64,000 nt of DNA. It comes from Qipengyuania gelatinilytica. Its GTDB lineage: Bacteria > Pseudomonadota > Alphaproteobacteria > Sphingomonadales > Sphingomonadaceae. The stretch spans positions 496,001-560,000 of the forward strand of contig NZ_CP081294.1 of the NCBI RefSeq assembly GCF_019711315.1. Direction: 5' to 3'. Of this stretch, positions 48,498 through 56,983 are shown in pieces (position 1 is the stretch's first letter; the number at the start of each line of letters is the position of its first letter). The notes beneath the pieces are model-generated. The model was not told the origin of the DNA and ran no database searches. It worked only from the letters and a program-made list of their open reading frames with translations. Made by a program: the position numbers and the translations under genes.

Positions 48498-49113
48498 TGA
48501 AACGGCCCTCCAGCTTCTCGACCGCGTCCTTGGTGAGGACGAGCGTGTCGTGCTTCAGGATGTCGTAGACATTGGCGCCCATCGCGGGGAGGACGTTCAC
48601 GCCCGGCAGGTTGCCGGCAGCCTTCTTGAAGCCGTCGTTCACGCTTTCGCCGTCGATGATCAGGACCTTGCCGGCCCAGCCATTCTTGTCGAAGTGACCC
48701 TTGAGCGCCTTGGTCTTGGCGTCCTTGAGCTCGAGGCTGTCGACGACGACGAGGCCGTCCTTAGCCTTGCTCGAGAGAGCCATCTTGAGACCGAGGGCAC
48801 GGATCTTCTTGTTCAGCGACTGCTCGAAGTCACGCTTGCGCGCACCGTGAGCCTTACCACCGCCGATGAAGATCGGAGCGCCACGATCGCCGTGACGTGC
48901 GCCGCCCGAACCCTTCTGACGACCGAACTTCTTGCCGGTGCGGGCAACGTCCGAACGCTCACGCGTGGGACGTGCGGTGCCGCGACGGTTCTCGAGCTGC
49001 CAAGTGACAACGCGGTGCAGGATGTCAGCGCGCGGCTCGACGCCGAACACATCGTCGCTCAGCTCGATATCGCCCGACGCCTTGCCGTCGATTTTCTGGA
49101 CCTTGACCTTCAC
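48490..49113 (-). CDS. rplD: 50S ribosomal protein L4
   Basis: A 207-residue L4 with the extended loop ([20 protein letters not shown]) that lines the exit tunnel. In E. coli L4 also represses its own operon by acting on the S10 leader. The leader here contains an attenuator-like hairpin that could serve such control, which is inferred. It lies 2 bp behind rplC. Confidence 0.97.
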   Translation of the reverse strand: MKVKVQKIDGKASGDIELSDDVFGVEPRADILHRVVTWQLENRRGTARPTRERSDVARTGKKFGRQKGSGGARHGDRGAPIFIGGGKAHGARKRDFEQSLNKKIRALGLKMALSSKAKDGLVVVDSLELKDAKTKALKGHFDKNGWAGKVLIIDGESVNDGFKKAAGNLPGVNVLPAMGANVYDILKHDTLVLTKDAVEKLEGRFNG

Positions 49114-49115
49114 GA

Positions 49116-49973
49116 TCAGGACTCCTTGCTTTCACCGCCGGCATCGCCGTCGGTGGTGGTTTCGGCGTCCGCACCCGATTCCTGCTGCTGCATCAGCTTT
49201 TCCTGCTGCTCAGCGGAAACTTCGGTGCCGACTTCGTGCTCTGCTGCGCTCTCGATGAGACCTGCATCGGCTTCTTCCGATTTGAACTCATCTTCGTTGC
49301 GACGCATCACGCCGGGGAACGGCAGATCGTCGGGCATGGCAACCTTCACGGCATCGCGAACCATCAGCCAGCCATTCTTCGCACCCGGGACCGAGCCCTT
49401 GACGAAGAGGAGACCGCGATCGGCGTCGGTGCGCACGATTTCGAGGTTCTGCTGCGTACGCTGGCGGTCACCCATGTGACCGGCCATCTTCTTGCCCTTG
49501 AACACGCGGCCCGGATCCTGACGGTTACCCGTCGAACCGTGCGAGCGGTGCGAGATCGAAACACCGTGGGTGGCACGCAGACCGCCGAAGCCCCAACGCT
49601 TCATGGCGCCGGCAAAGCCCTTACCCTGGGTGTGGCCCGTGATGTCGACCTTCTGGCCTGCGACGAAGTGTTCGGCCGAAATGCGGGCACCAACGGGAAG
49701 CAGGGCTTCCTCGCTGTCCACGCGAAATTCACCGACCTTCATCTTCAGCGCGACTTCAGCCTTGGCAAAGGCTTCGCGCTGCGGCTTGGCTACATTCTTT
49801 TGTTTCGCTTCGCCCGAACCGACCTGGACGCCGTAATAGCCGTCACGGTCTTCCGTGCGATGTGCGGTGACCTGGCAATCTTCCAGCGAAAGAACGGTCA
49901 CGGGTACGTGCCGTCCGTCCTCCTGGAAGAGGCGGGTCATCCCGACTTTCTTTGCGATAACGCCTGTGCGCAT
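49116..49973 (-). CDS. rplC: 50S ribosomal protein L3 with long acidic tail
   Basis: A 285-residue L3, about 75 residues longer than E. coli L3. The core ([20 protein letters not shown]; the [20 protein letters not shown] region; [20 protein letters not shown]) ends near residue 230. The rest is an Asp/Glu/Gln-rich, probably disordered tail. Met at 49973 gives the standard N terminus. The 244-nt region before it, up to rpsJ, is highly structured. Confidence 0.96.
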   Translation of the reverse strand: MRTGVIAKKVGMTRLFQEDGRHVPVTVLSLEDCQVTAHRTEDRDGYYGVQVGSGEAKQKNVAKPQREAFAKAEVALKMKVGEFRVDSEEALLPVGARISAEHFVAGQKVDITGHTQGKGFAGAMKRWGFGGLRATHGVSISHRSHGSTGNRQDPGRVFKGKKMAGHMGDRQRTQQNLEIVRTDADRGLLFVKGSVPGAKNGWLMVRDAVKVAMPDDLPFPGVMRRNEDEFKSEEADAGLIESAAEHEVGTEVSAEQQEKLMQQQESGADAETTTDGDAGGESKES

Positions 49974-50040
49974 CGTCAAACTCCTCAACAGAGGCACCAA
50001 GGAGCTCATCCCCAGGGTGCGTGCCAGCCCGATTGTGCGA

Positions 50041-50150
50041 TGCGTGCCCCCGTCCGGGCTGATTGCTTCCCGAAGGAAGCAGACGGGGGACGCAGTCCCG
50101 GGCGATTGCCCGGCGGTATCCCGATGTCTTGCCTGATCCGTGGATCAGGC
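50041..50150 (-). ncRNA. Structured intercistronic RNA between rpsJ and rplC
   Basis: Three successive stem-loops lie in the 244-nt gap. (1) A long bulged stem: TGCGT-G-CCCCCGTC (50041-50054) with GACGGGGG-ACGCA (50082-50094), enclosing TGCTTCC (50064-50070)/GGAAGCA (50075-50081) whose RNA loop is C(UUCG)G. (2) CCGGGC (50098-50103)/GCCCGG (50108-50113). (3) GCCTGATCCGTGGATCAGGC (50131-50150). None has a T tract on the minus strand, so they are not ordinary terminators. No reading frame is visible in the gap. A cis-acting regulatory or processing RNA is inferred. Hairpin 3 might alternatively be a dispersed palindromic repeat. Confidence 0.5.
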
Positions 50151-50217
50151 GGGGCTATCGAGTGCCCCGAAATTTTCCTGCGGCTTTAGGTCCGGCAGGT
50201 GGACCGAAACCAAACGC

Positions 50218-50529
50218 TTAGGCGAGCTTGATTTCGACGTTCACGCCAGCAGCGAGGTCGAGCTTCATCAGCGCGTCGACGGTCTGGGCGTTGGGCTGCA
50301 CGATGTCGAGCAGCCGCTTGTAGGTGCGCACCTCGAACTGCTCGCGCGACTTCTTGTCGATGTGCGGGCCGCGGTTCACGGTGAACTTCTCGATGCGCGT
50401 CGGCATGGGAATGGGACCACGAATAAGTGCACCCGTCCGGCGCGCGGTGTCTGCAATCTCTCCAGTTGCCTGGTCGAGAACGCGATGGTCGAACGCCTTA
50501 AGGCGAATGCGGATATTCTGTGCTTCCAT
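50218..50529 (-). CDS. rpsJ: 30S ribosomal protein S10
   Basis: A 103-residue S10 ([60 protein letters not shown]), the first gene of the S10 operon and, in E. coli, also the NusE antitermination factor. A promoter and a leader of about 145 nt precede it. Here a 244-nt structured gap separates it from rplC. Confidence 0.98.
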   Translation of the reverse strand: MEAQNIRIRLKAFDHRVLDQATGEIADTARRTGALIRGPIPMPTRIEKFTVNRGPHIDKKSREQFEVRTYKRLLDIVQPNAQTVDALMKLDLAAGVNVEIKLA

Positions 50530-50580
50530 TACCTACACCGATGCGAAAGAGCCAAGCGGACCAGCGGGTGGCCCGCAAAC

Positions 50581-50634
50581 AAAAAGAAAGGTCAGCCCCA
50601 CTGCGAGCCCGGTTTCCCGGTTGCGGGCGACCTT
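50581..50634 (-). promoter_or_regulatory. Attenuator-like hairpin in the S10 operon leader
   Basis: AAGGTC (50588-50593, with AGCCCC behind) pairs with GACCTT (50629-50634, preceded by GGGC), with one bulge. Inside, CCGG (50609-50612)/CCGG (50617-50620) closes a GAAA tetraloop in the RNA. On the minus strand the stem is followed by TTTCTTTTT (T-rich run 50581-50589). It lies between the S10 promoter and rpsJ, where termination would switch off the whole operon. Confidence 0.6.
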
Positions 50635-50678
50635 CCGTGAATTCTATCGATAGGGACGAATCCCTGTCTGTGGGCGCG

Positions 50679-50707
50679 CATATACGGGGGAGACCCCATT
50701 CTGGCAA
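50679..50707 (-). promoter_or_regulatory. Promoter of the S10 operon
   Basis: On the minus strand TTGCCA (50702-50707), 17-bp spacer, TATATG (50679-50684), then the GC-rich discriminator CGCGCCCA (50671-50678). Transcription should start near 50672, giving a leader of about 145 nt to rpsJ. The -10/discriminator block differs by one base from that of the str promoter. Confidence 0.75.
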
Positions 50708-50797
50708 CCCCCGATTTCCGCCCGACTGAACAGGCATTCATCGAGTGCGCCGAACCGTGCATTTCTGCCGGTTTTTTACGCCCACACTAATAGCGAA

Positions 50798-50830
50798 GGG
50801 CCCGCCCTCCCCTGACGGGAGGACGGGCCC
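50798..50830 (-). terminator. Terminator after tuf
   Basis: GGGCCCGCCCTCCC (50798-50811) pairs with GGGAGGACGGGCCC (50817-50830) with a short loop, 24 bp behind the tuf stop. The T tract is poor (TTCGCTATT on the minus strand), but the stem is very stable. It separates the str operon from the S10 promoter. Confidence 0.75.
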
Positions 50831-50853
50831 CTCTCTAAGTTTCAGCTAAGAGC

Positions 50854-52029
50854 TTACTTCTTGATGGTGCCGACAACACCCGAGCCGACCGTACGGCCGC
50901 CTTCGCGGATTGCGAAGCGCAGGCCCTGGTCCATGGCGATCGGTGCGATCAGCTTGACGTCGATCGTCACGTTGTCGCCCGGCATCACCATTTCGGTGCC
51001 TTCGGGAAGGATCACTTCGCCGGTGACGTCGGTGGTGCGGAAGTAGAACTGCGGACGGTAGTTCGCGAAGAACGGCGTGTGACGGCCGCCTTCGTCCTTC
51101 GACAGGACGTAGACTTCTGCGCTGAACTCGGTGTGCGGCGTAACCGAACCCGGCTTCGCGAGAACCTGGCCACGCTCGACTTCTTCACGGCCAACGCCGC
51201 GGATCAGTGCACCGATGTTGTCGCCAGCTTCACCGCGATCGAGCAGCTTGCGGAACATTTCGACGCCGGTGACGGTCGTCTTGGTGGTGTCCTTGATGCC
51301 GACGATTTCGACTTCGTCGCCAACGTTCACAACGCCGGTTTCGACACGGCCGGTGACAACCGTACCACGACCCGAGATCGAGAACACGTCTTCGATCGGC
51401 ATCAGGAAGTCCTTGTCGACCGGACGATCGGGCTGCGGGATGTAGGTGTCGACAGCTTCCATCAGTTCGCGGATCGACTTTTCGCCGATTTCTTCGTCAC
51501 GACCTTCGAGAGCGGCCAGAGCCGAACCCTTGATGATGGGGATGTCGTCGCCGTCGAAGCCGTACTCGCTAAGGAGTTCACGAACTTCCAGTTCGACGAG
51601 CTCGAGGATTTCCTCGTCGTCGACCTGATCGACCTTGTTCATGTAAACGACCAGAGCCGGAACGCCGACCTGACGTGCAAGCAGGATGTGCTCGCGGGTC
51701 TGCGGCATCGGGCCGTCAGCTGCGTTCACGACCAGGATGGCGCCGTCCATCTGGGCTGCACCGGTGATCATGTTCTTCACGTAGTCGGCGTGACCCGGGC
51801 AGTCGACGTGTGCGTAGTGACGCGCGTCGGTTTCGTACTCGACGTGTGCGGTCGAGATGGTGATGCCGCGCTCACGCTCTTCGGGAGCCTTGTCGATGTT
51901 TGCGAAATCGACGGCCGAACCCATGACCTTGGTGATCGCCGCGGTCAGCGTGGTCTTGCCGTGGTCAACGTGACCGATGGTGCCGACGTTAACGTGCGGC
52001 TTATTACGCTCGAACTTTTCCTTCGCCAT
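50854..52029 (-). CDS. tuf: Elongation factor Tu
   Basis: A 391-residue EF-Tu, delivering aminoacyl-tRNA to the ribosome. Seen: G1 GHVDHGKT, switch [19 protein letters not shown], and the C-terminal barrel ending [12 protein letters not shown]. It lies last in the str operon, 93 bp behind fusA, with a terminator behind it. A second tuf copy elsewhere is possible but not visible here. Confidence 0.98.
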   Translation of the reverse strand: MAKEKFERNKPHVNVGTIGHVDHGKTTLTAAITKVMGSAVDFANIDKAPEERERGITISTAHVEYETDARHYAHVDCPGHADYVKNMITGAAQMDGAILVVNAADGPMPQTREHILLARQVGVPALVVYMNKVDQVDDEEILELVELEVRELLSEYGFDGDDIPIIKGSALAALEGRDEEIGEKSIRELMEAVDTYIPQPDRPVDKDFLMPIEDVFSISGRGTVVTGRVETGVVNVGDEVEIVGIKDTTKTTVTGVEMFRKLLDRGEAGDNIGALIRGVGREEVERGQVLAKPGSVTPHTEFSAEVYVLSKDEGGRHTPFFANYRPQFYFRTTDVTGEVILPEGTEMVMPGDNVTIDVKLIAPIAMDQGLRFAIREGGRTVGSGVVGTIKK

Positions 52030-52077
52030 TTTCCAATAACCTCTGTCTTAAAATTTGGGATTTCTGCGGGGAGGAAA

Positions 52078-52101
52078 CGGCGCCCGCTGAATCAGGCGCC
52101 G
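52078..52101 (-). other. Hairpin between fusA and tuf
   Basis: CGGCGCC (52078-52084) pairs with GGCGCCG (52095-52101). On the minus strand it is followed by TTTCC. It could be a partial terminator or processing site that sets the ratio of EF-G to EF-Tu synthesis. Confidence 0.5.
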
Positions 52102-52122
52102 CCCCTAGACCGGTCGGCTCGC

Positions 52123-54216
52123 TTACGCAAGCTTCTCCTTGACTTCCTGTGCAACGTTAGCCGGAACTTCGTCGTAGTGGCTGAACTGCATCGTGTACTG
52201 TGCGCGGCCCTGGGTGAACGAGCGCAGCTCATTCACGTAACCGAACATGTTCGCGAGCGGCACGTTGGCTTCGACTGCCTGGGCGTTGCCGCGGCTGTCG
52301 GTGCCCTGGATCTGGCCACGACGGGAGTTAAGGTCGCCGATGACATCGCCGAGGTAGTCCTCGGGGGTCACGACTTCAACCTTCATGATGGGTTCCAGCA
52401 GCTTGATGCCTGCACGCTCTGCGACTTCGCGCATTGCGCCACGGCCGGCGATTTCGAACGCGATCGCGCTCGAATCGACGTCATGGTAAGCACCGTCATA
52501 CAGGTTCACGGTGAAGTCGATGATCGGGAAGCCGACCAAGTGACCGCTCTCGGCCTGCTCGCGCAGACCCTTTTCGATCGCCGGGATATATTCCTTCGGA
52601 ATGTTACCGCCCTTGATCTCGTCTTCGAAGACGAAGCCCTGACCGCGCTCACCCGGGGTGACCTTGAGCTTGACGCGACCGAACTGACCCGAACCACCCG
52701 ACTGCTTCTTGTGGGTGTAGTCCACGTCCACCGGCTTGCCGAGGTATTCGCGATAAGCGACCTGCGGTGCGCCGACGTTTGCTTCGACCTTGAACTCGCG
52801 CTTCATGCGATCGACGAGGATGTCGAGGTGAAGCTCGCCCATGCCCTTGATGATCGTCTGACCGCTTTCGTGGTCGGTGGTGACGCGGAAGCTCGGATCT
52901 TCGGCTGCCAGGCGGTTGAGGGCGACGCCCATCTTTTCCTGGTCGGCCTTGGTCTTCGGTTCGACCGAAAGCTCGATCACCGGCTCAGGGAATTCCATGC
53001 GCTCGAGGATGATCGGAGCGCTCGGTGCACACAGCGTGTCACCGGTGGTGGTTTCCTTGAGACCTGCGATGGCGACGATGTCGCCTGCGAATGCTTCATC
53101 GATGTCCTCGCGGTTGTTCGAGTGCATCAGCAGCATACGGCCGATCTTTTCCTTCTTGTCCTTCACCGAGTTCAGGACGCTGCCCTTGGCGAGCTGGCCC
53201 GAGTAGATGCGGGTGAAGGTGAGCGAACCGACGAACGGGTCGTTCATGATCTTGAAGGCCAGCGCGCTGAACGGCTCGTCATCCGAGGACGGACGGCTCT
53301 GCTCTTCGTCGCTGTCGGGCAGGACGCCCTTGATGGCCGGAACGTCGAGCGGCGACGGCATGTAGTCGACAACCGCGTCAAGCAGGGGCTGGACTCCCTT
53401 GTTCTTGAACGCCGAACCACACAGCACGGGAACGAAGTCGCGCGCCATGGTGCCCTTGCGGATGAGACGCTTGAGCGTTGCCGCGTCGGGCTCGTTACCT
53501 TCGAGGTAAGCTTCCATGACATCGTCGTCCTGTTCGACGGCGGTCTCGATCAGCTTCTCGCGGTATTCGGCAGCCTTGTCGGCCAGGTCAGCCGGGATGT
53601 CGACGTAGTTGAACGTCGCGCCCAGACCGTCGTTTTCCCAGACGATGCCGCGGTTGTTCACGAGGTCGACAACGCCCTGAAGGTCGCTTTCCGCGCCGAT
53701 CGGGAGATAGAGGACCAGCGGGTTCGCGCCGAGACGGTCGATGATCGACTGGACGCAGTAGTAGAAGTCTGCGCCGGTACGGTCGAGCTTGTTGACGAAG
53801 CACATGCGCGGAACGCCGTACTTGTCGGCCTGGCGCCACACGGTCTCGGACTGCGGTTCAACGCCGGCAACGCCGTCGAAGACTGCAACCGCGCCGTCGA
53901 GCACGCGCAGCGAACGTTCGACCTCAATGGTGAAGTCGACGTGGCCCGGGGTGTCGATGATGTTGATGCGGTGCTTTTCGCCCTTGCCATCTTCGTTCTG
54001 CCAGAAAGTGGTCGTGGCAGCCGAGGTGATGGTGATGCCGCGTTCCTGCTCCTGCTCCATCCAGTCCATGGTCGCAGCGCCGTCGTGGACTTCGCCGATC
54101 TTGTAGGACTTGCCGGTGTAGTAGAGGATACGTTCGGTCGTGGTGGTCTTGCCGGCATCGATGTGGGCCATGATGCCGATATTGCGGTACCGCTCCAGCG
54201 GATATTCGCGTGCCAT
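52123..54216 (-). CDS. fusA: Elongation factor G
   Basis: A 697-residue translocase GTPase: G1 [15 protein letters not shown], switch [21 protein letters not shown], then domains II-V with the tip of domain IV at about residues 490-590 ([20 protein letters not shown]). The length is normal, so this is the housekeeping EF-G. It is located between rpsG (110 bp upstream) and tuf. Confidence 0.98.
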   Translation of the reverse strand: MAREYPLERYRNIGIMAHIDAGKTTTTERILYYTGKSYKIGEVHDGAATMDWMEQEQERGITITSAATTTFWQNEDGKGEKHRINIIDTPGHVDFTIEVERSLRVLDGAVAVFDGVAGVEPQSETVWRQADKYGVPRMCFVNKLDRTGADFYYCVQSIIDRLGANPLVLYLPIGAESDLQGVVDLVNNRGIVWENDGLGATFNYVDIPADLADKAAEYREKLIETAVEQDDDVMEAYLEGNEPDAATLKRLIRKGTMARDFVPVLCGSAFKNKGVQPLLDAVVDYMPSPLDVPAIKGVLPDSDEEQSRPSSDDEPFSALAFKIMNDPFVGSLTFTRIYSGQLAKGSVLNSVKDKKEKIGRMLLMHSNNREDIDEAFAGDIVAIAGLKETTTGDTLCAPSAPIILERMEFPEPVIELSVEPKTKADQEKMGVALNRLAAEDPSFRVTTDHESGQTIIKGMGELHLDILVDRMKREFKVEANVGAPQVAYREYLGKPVDVDYTHKKQSGGSGQFGRVKLKVTPGERGQGFVFEDEIKGGNIPKEYIPAIEKGLREQAESGHLVGFPIIDFTVNLYDGAYHDVDSSAIAFEIAGRGAMREVAERAGIKLLEPIMKVEVVTPEDYLGDVIGDLNSRRGQIQGTDSRGNAQAVEANVPLANMFGYVNELRSFTQGRAQYTMQFSHYDEVPANVAQEVKEKLA

Positions 54217-54326
54217 GTGAAATTCCTCGTGGGGTTGGGACGACAGTTTTGCCGCCCCTTTGGAAAACTAATGTGACCGTCCGGCGACCGTTCCACCCGA
54301 AGGCGAAACGGTCTCCGAACCGGTGC

Positions 54327-54797
54327 TTACCAGCGGTAGTGCGAGAAGGCGCGGTTCGCGTCCGCCATGCGGTGCGTGTCTTCGCGCTTCTTGACGGCGT
54401 TGCCGCGGTTGTTCGCAGCATCCATCAGCTCGCCCGACAGGCGTGCAGCCATGGTCGTTTCGGGACGACCGCGTGCAGCGCCGATCAGCCAGCGGATCGC
54501 GAGTGCCTGGGCACGCTCGGGGCGAACCTCGACCGGCACCTGGTAGGTCGCACCACCGACACGGCGGCTGCGCACTTCGACCTGCGGCTTGATGTTGTTC
54601 AGAGCTTCATGGAACAGCTCGACCGGGTTCGTCTTGGCCTTGTTCTCGACGGTGTCGAGCGCGGTGTAGACGATACCTTCAGCGACGGCCTTCTTGCCGT
54701 CATACATGAGGTTGTTCATGAATTTCGAAAGGACCTGATCGTTGAACTTCGGATCAGGCAGGATTTCCCGCTTCTCGGGACGACGACGACGACTCAT
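54327..54797 (-). CDS. rpsG: 30S ribosomal protein S7
   Basis: A 156-residue S7 ([60 protein letters not shown]), which nucleates assembly of the 30S head. In E. coli it represses the str operon. It is 24 bp behind rpsL. Confidence 0.98.
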   Translation of the reverse strand: MSRRRRPEKREILPDPKFNDQVLSKFMNNLMYDGKKAVAEGIVYTALDTVENKAKTNPVELFHEALNNIKPQVEVRSRRVGGATYQVPVEVRPERAQALAIRWLIGAARGRPETTMAARLSGELMDAANNRGNAVKKREDTHRMADANRAFSHYRW

Positions 54798-54821
54798 TGA
54801 TTATCTCCTAAGTCCCGTGGA

Positions 54822-55193
54822 TTATTTCGGACGCTTCGCGCCGTACTTCGAGCGCGACTGCTTGCGATCCTTCACGCCCTGCGTATCGAGCACGCCGCGA
54901 AGGACGTGGTAGCGAACGCCGGGAAGGTCGCGAACACGGCCGCCGCGGATGAGCACAACACTGTGCTCCTGCAGGTTGTGGCCTTCGCCCGGGATGTAGG
55001 AGATGACTTCGCGCTGGTTGGTCAGGCGAACCTTGGCAACCTTACGAAGTGCCGAGTTCGGCTTCTTGGGGGTCGTCGTATAGACGCGGGTGCAAACGCC
55101 GCGCTTCTGCGGGTTGGCTTCCATTGCAGGGACCTTGGACTTGGCCTTCTGCGGAACGCGGCCCTTGCGGACCAGCTGGTTAATAGTCGGCAT
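54822..55193 (-). CDS. rpsL: 30S ribosomal protein S12 with Arg at position 88
   Basis: A 123-residue S12 ([57 protein letters not shown]). Lys43 is conserved. Residue 88 (codon at 54930-54932), Lys in E. coli and M. tuberculosis, is Arg here. The K88R change is a known streptomycin-resistance substitution, so intrinsic streptomycin tolerance is a fair prediction. The Met at 55193 is the standard start. A leader of about 310 nt separates it from the str promoter. Confidence 0.98.
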   Translation of the reverse strand: MPTINQLVRKGRVPQKAKSKVPAMEANPQKRGVCTRVYTTTPKKPNSALRKVAKVRLTNQREVISYIPGEGHNLQEHSVVLIRGGRVRDLPGVRYHVLRGVLDTQGVKDRKQSRSKYGAKRPK

Positions 55194-55509
55194 GAGTTCT
55201 CTCTTCACCGTGTGATGGCGGCGACTAGCGGGTTGATGGTGTTACGATCGGGTTCGTGCAGTTGCGACGCACGCGGCGCTGGCAAGCACCGGGGCGGTCT
55301 GTTCGCACGAGCCTGAAACGCTCCACCCATCGGCCCACACGGCCACCGGGTTACTTTGACGGCTGCCCCGAGCGATCCATGAGGTTCGCTGCAATAGAAA
55401 AGAGCCTTATCGCATCTGCGACAGGCCCCCGGGTCATGACCGGCAATGTTCAGCTCTATCTGGCCAGCGTTGGCTTCGCACAGGGCGATTCCCTCACCGG
55501 ATGGGCGCG
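55194..55509 (-). other. Long leader of the str operon
   Basis: About 310 nt of untranslated leader between the str promoter and rpsL. Only a 9-codon ATG...TAA frame (55380 to 55351) without a good ribosome-binding site was found. GC-rich short inverted repeats are present, but no single dominant stem with a T tract was seen. It may hold the site for autogenous control. Confidence 0.45.
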
Positions 55510-55538
55510 CACATAGTGCGGGAGGGGGGATTGGTCAA
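55510..55538 (-). promoter_or_regulatory. Promoter of the str operon
   Basis: On the minus strand TTGACC (55533-55538), 17-bp spacer, TATGTG (55510-55515), then discriminator CGCGCCCAT (55501-55509). From -10 to discriminator it differs by a single base from the S10 promoter. A GC-rich discriminator is typical of promoters shut down by ppGpp. Confidence 0.75.
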
Positions 55539-55673
55539 GGGAGAGACTGGGAGGGAGAACATATACATAATTGAAGAAATATCTGTAGCACCCTCTTGGT
55601 TTGCAAACTCAAGCAACCTTTACAAACACATAGGCCAAAGATACCGCACTCGCCGCAGTAGAGGATTGTGATC
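55539..55673 (+). other. AT-rich upstream region of the orphan deoxyribosyltransferase-like gene
   Basis: The base composition turns AT-rich from about 55,558 onwards, marking the left edge of a foreign-looking segment. ATATACATAATTG-like sequence near 55561-55575 may supply the -10 region of a rightward promoter. No reading frame of its own was found. Confidence 0.4.
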
Positions 55674-56516
55674 ATGGCGAAAGAACCAAAGACTAATCAG
55701 AAGAGTTGTGGGATCGTAATGCCCATCGCATCTATGGGCGAGCTTTATCCAGAGGAACATTGGGCCAAAGTTCAAAAAATCCATCGCCGAGCGATTGAAA
55801 AAGCCGGACTCAAGCCCAAGCTCGTCTGGGAAAATCCAGCCTTGGACGTGATTCAATCCGCAATTCTCCAAAATATCTACGAGAATGACGTGATCATTTG
55901 CGATGTCAGTGGCCTGAACCCAAATGTAATGCTTGAAACCGGACTCAGATTGTCAACGAAGAAGCCTACAATCATTGTTACAGATGGCCAAAAAAAGCCG
56001 CCATTCGACATTAATAATATTGGCTACATCGATTACAGAAGAGATCTCGAGTACAATTCTATCGATAATTTTATTGATCGTTTAGCCAAGAAAATCGAGG
56101 AAGTTCAACGTACGTTTAGCGAAGGAACCTACAAGTCGTTCGTGGAAAACTTCACCTTTGAAATGGTTGAGCCTAAAACTGAGACGGTGACAGAGACCAA
56201 ATATATAATCGACAAATTAGACAACCTGTCAGCCAGTATCTCACGCTTGCAACGCTCAAGAGATCAAATGTCGAGCGATGAAAGCGAGGCAATCAGCGAA
56301 TTGGTGGGTTCACTAGTAGTAAAAGCCGACGCCGAGAAAGCGAGCAAAATTGAAGAAACCCTAGACGAGATCGATGGCGTTTATTGCACCATTTCTGAAA
56401 TGAAAAACGATGAGTGGGATTTGAATATCTACAGGATGGAGTACAATAAAAATCCGACAAGAATGATAATGGCACAAGTGCGATTGCAAATTGATAGGAT
56501 CATGAATACCAAATAG
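55674..56516 (+). CDS. Nucleoside-deoxyribosyltransferase/TIR-like domain protein, possible defence effector
   Basis: A 280-residue soluble protein. The N-terminal domain (about 10-145) has a CGIVMPIASMGELYPEEHW opening (in parts), IIREAI-type helices, and the key loop VIICDVSGLNPNVMLETGLR (about 72-91) followed by KPTIIVTDGQ and PFDI. This D-(V/L)-(S/T)-G-x-NPNV-x-x-E-x-G pattern is typical of a nucleoside 2-deoxyribosyltransferase-like Rossmann domain related to TIR-like NAD-binding domains found in bacterial defence genes. The second half (about 155-280) is helical/coiled-coil with Glu/Lys-rich stretches. DNA is much more AT-rich than both flanks, it has no partner genes, and it lies between the str operon and the copper genes. 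ATG at 55674 has AGAGG upstream. No activity is proven. Confidence 0.65.
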   Translation: MAKEPKTNQKSCGIVMPIASMGELYPEEHWAKVQKIHRRAIEKAGLKPKLVWENPALDVIQSAILQNIYENDVIICDVSGLNPNVMLETGLRLSTKKPTIIVTDGQKKPPFDINNIGYIDYRRDLEYNSIDNFIDRLAKKIEEVQRTFSEGTYKSFVENFTFEMVEPKTETVTETKYIIDKLDNLSASISRLQRSRDQMSSDESEAISELVGSLVVKADAEKASKIEETLDEIDGVYCTISEMKNDEWDLNIYRMEYNKNPTRMIMAQVRLQIDRIMNTK

Positions 56517-56739
56517 TTTGGTCAACCCAAACCTCACTCCATCAAGATAGATATATTTATTTCATTTTATTAATACTTCGCCTGTTTTATTGCCGGAACC
56601 TGACGCGGTGCGCCCGCTTGGCTGAGTTTTATCGCCTAAGCTCAGGCGTGTAGCCTCCTTTGCCTCGCCGGCGGCTCGGCAATTTCGCTACCTAGAAATC
56701 ATTGCCCCACTTCATGGCTTGTACATCGTGCCATGAGCT
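56517..56739. other. Non-coding right flank of the AT-rich segment
   Basis: The first 60 bp are very AT-rich, then the composition shifts back to GC-rich near 56,595. TTTATCGCCTAAGCTCAGGCG around 56626-56647 includes a short inverted repeat (CGCCT/AGGCG), possibly a terminator remnant. No gene, integrase site or direct repeat was identified. Confidence 0.4.
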
Positions 56740-56983
56740 ATGTTCGCTAAGGCCCGCAAATCCCGGTCTGATTCGTCTGCCGAGGACCCTGGCGCCTCGG
56801 TGCAGCCCTCGGCTCGACACGATTTGAATCCCGCTCCAGCGCAGACCGATTGCTTGCGGCAGACGGTCAGGCAAACCACCCCGGCCGTTACGCATGTGGC
56901 GCCCGAGTCCGAAGACGATCCCCTCCTCGCGTTGGCCCCGACCAGCCGACTTCGCGCTGGAACTCCGTCTCGACAGAGAGGTC
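56740..56983 (+). pseudogene. Possible 5' remnant of a truncated gene
   Basis: A reading frame from ATG at 56740 gives MFAKARKSRSDSSAEDPGAS at the start and later VTHVAPESEDDPLLALAPTS, which look like ordinary protein. It then runs into the antisense of copB near 56,980 and loses protein character (Arg/Pro-rich). No good ribosome-binding site is present. One reading is a gene cut by arrival of the copper cassette. Another is chance open frame. Confidence 0.25.

Noticed and set aside
50131..50150. GCCTGATCCGTGGATCAGGC as a rho-independent terminator
   Set aside because: There is no T tract on either strand, and termination here would cut the S10 operon after its first gene.
51079..54276. Very long open frame (over 1000 codons) on the + strand opposite tuf and fusA
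   Set aside because: It is the antisense of two highly conserved genes in GC-rich DNA. The translation is Asp/Val/Leu-rich without domains, a known artefact of strong codon bias.
55351..55380. Nine-codon upstream frame in the str leader (ATG...TAA, - strand)
   Set aside because: No convincing ribosome-binding site and no sign of a leader-peptide mechanism. Frames this short are expected by chance.
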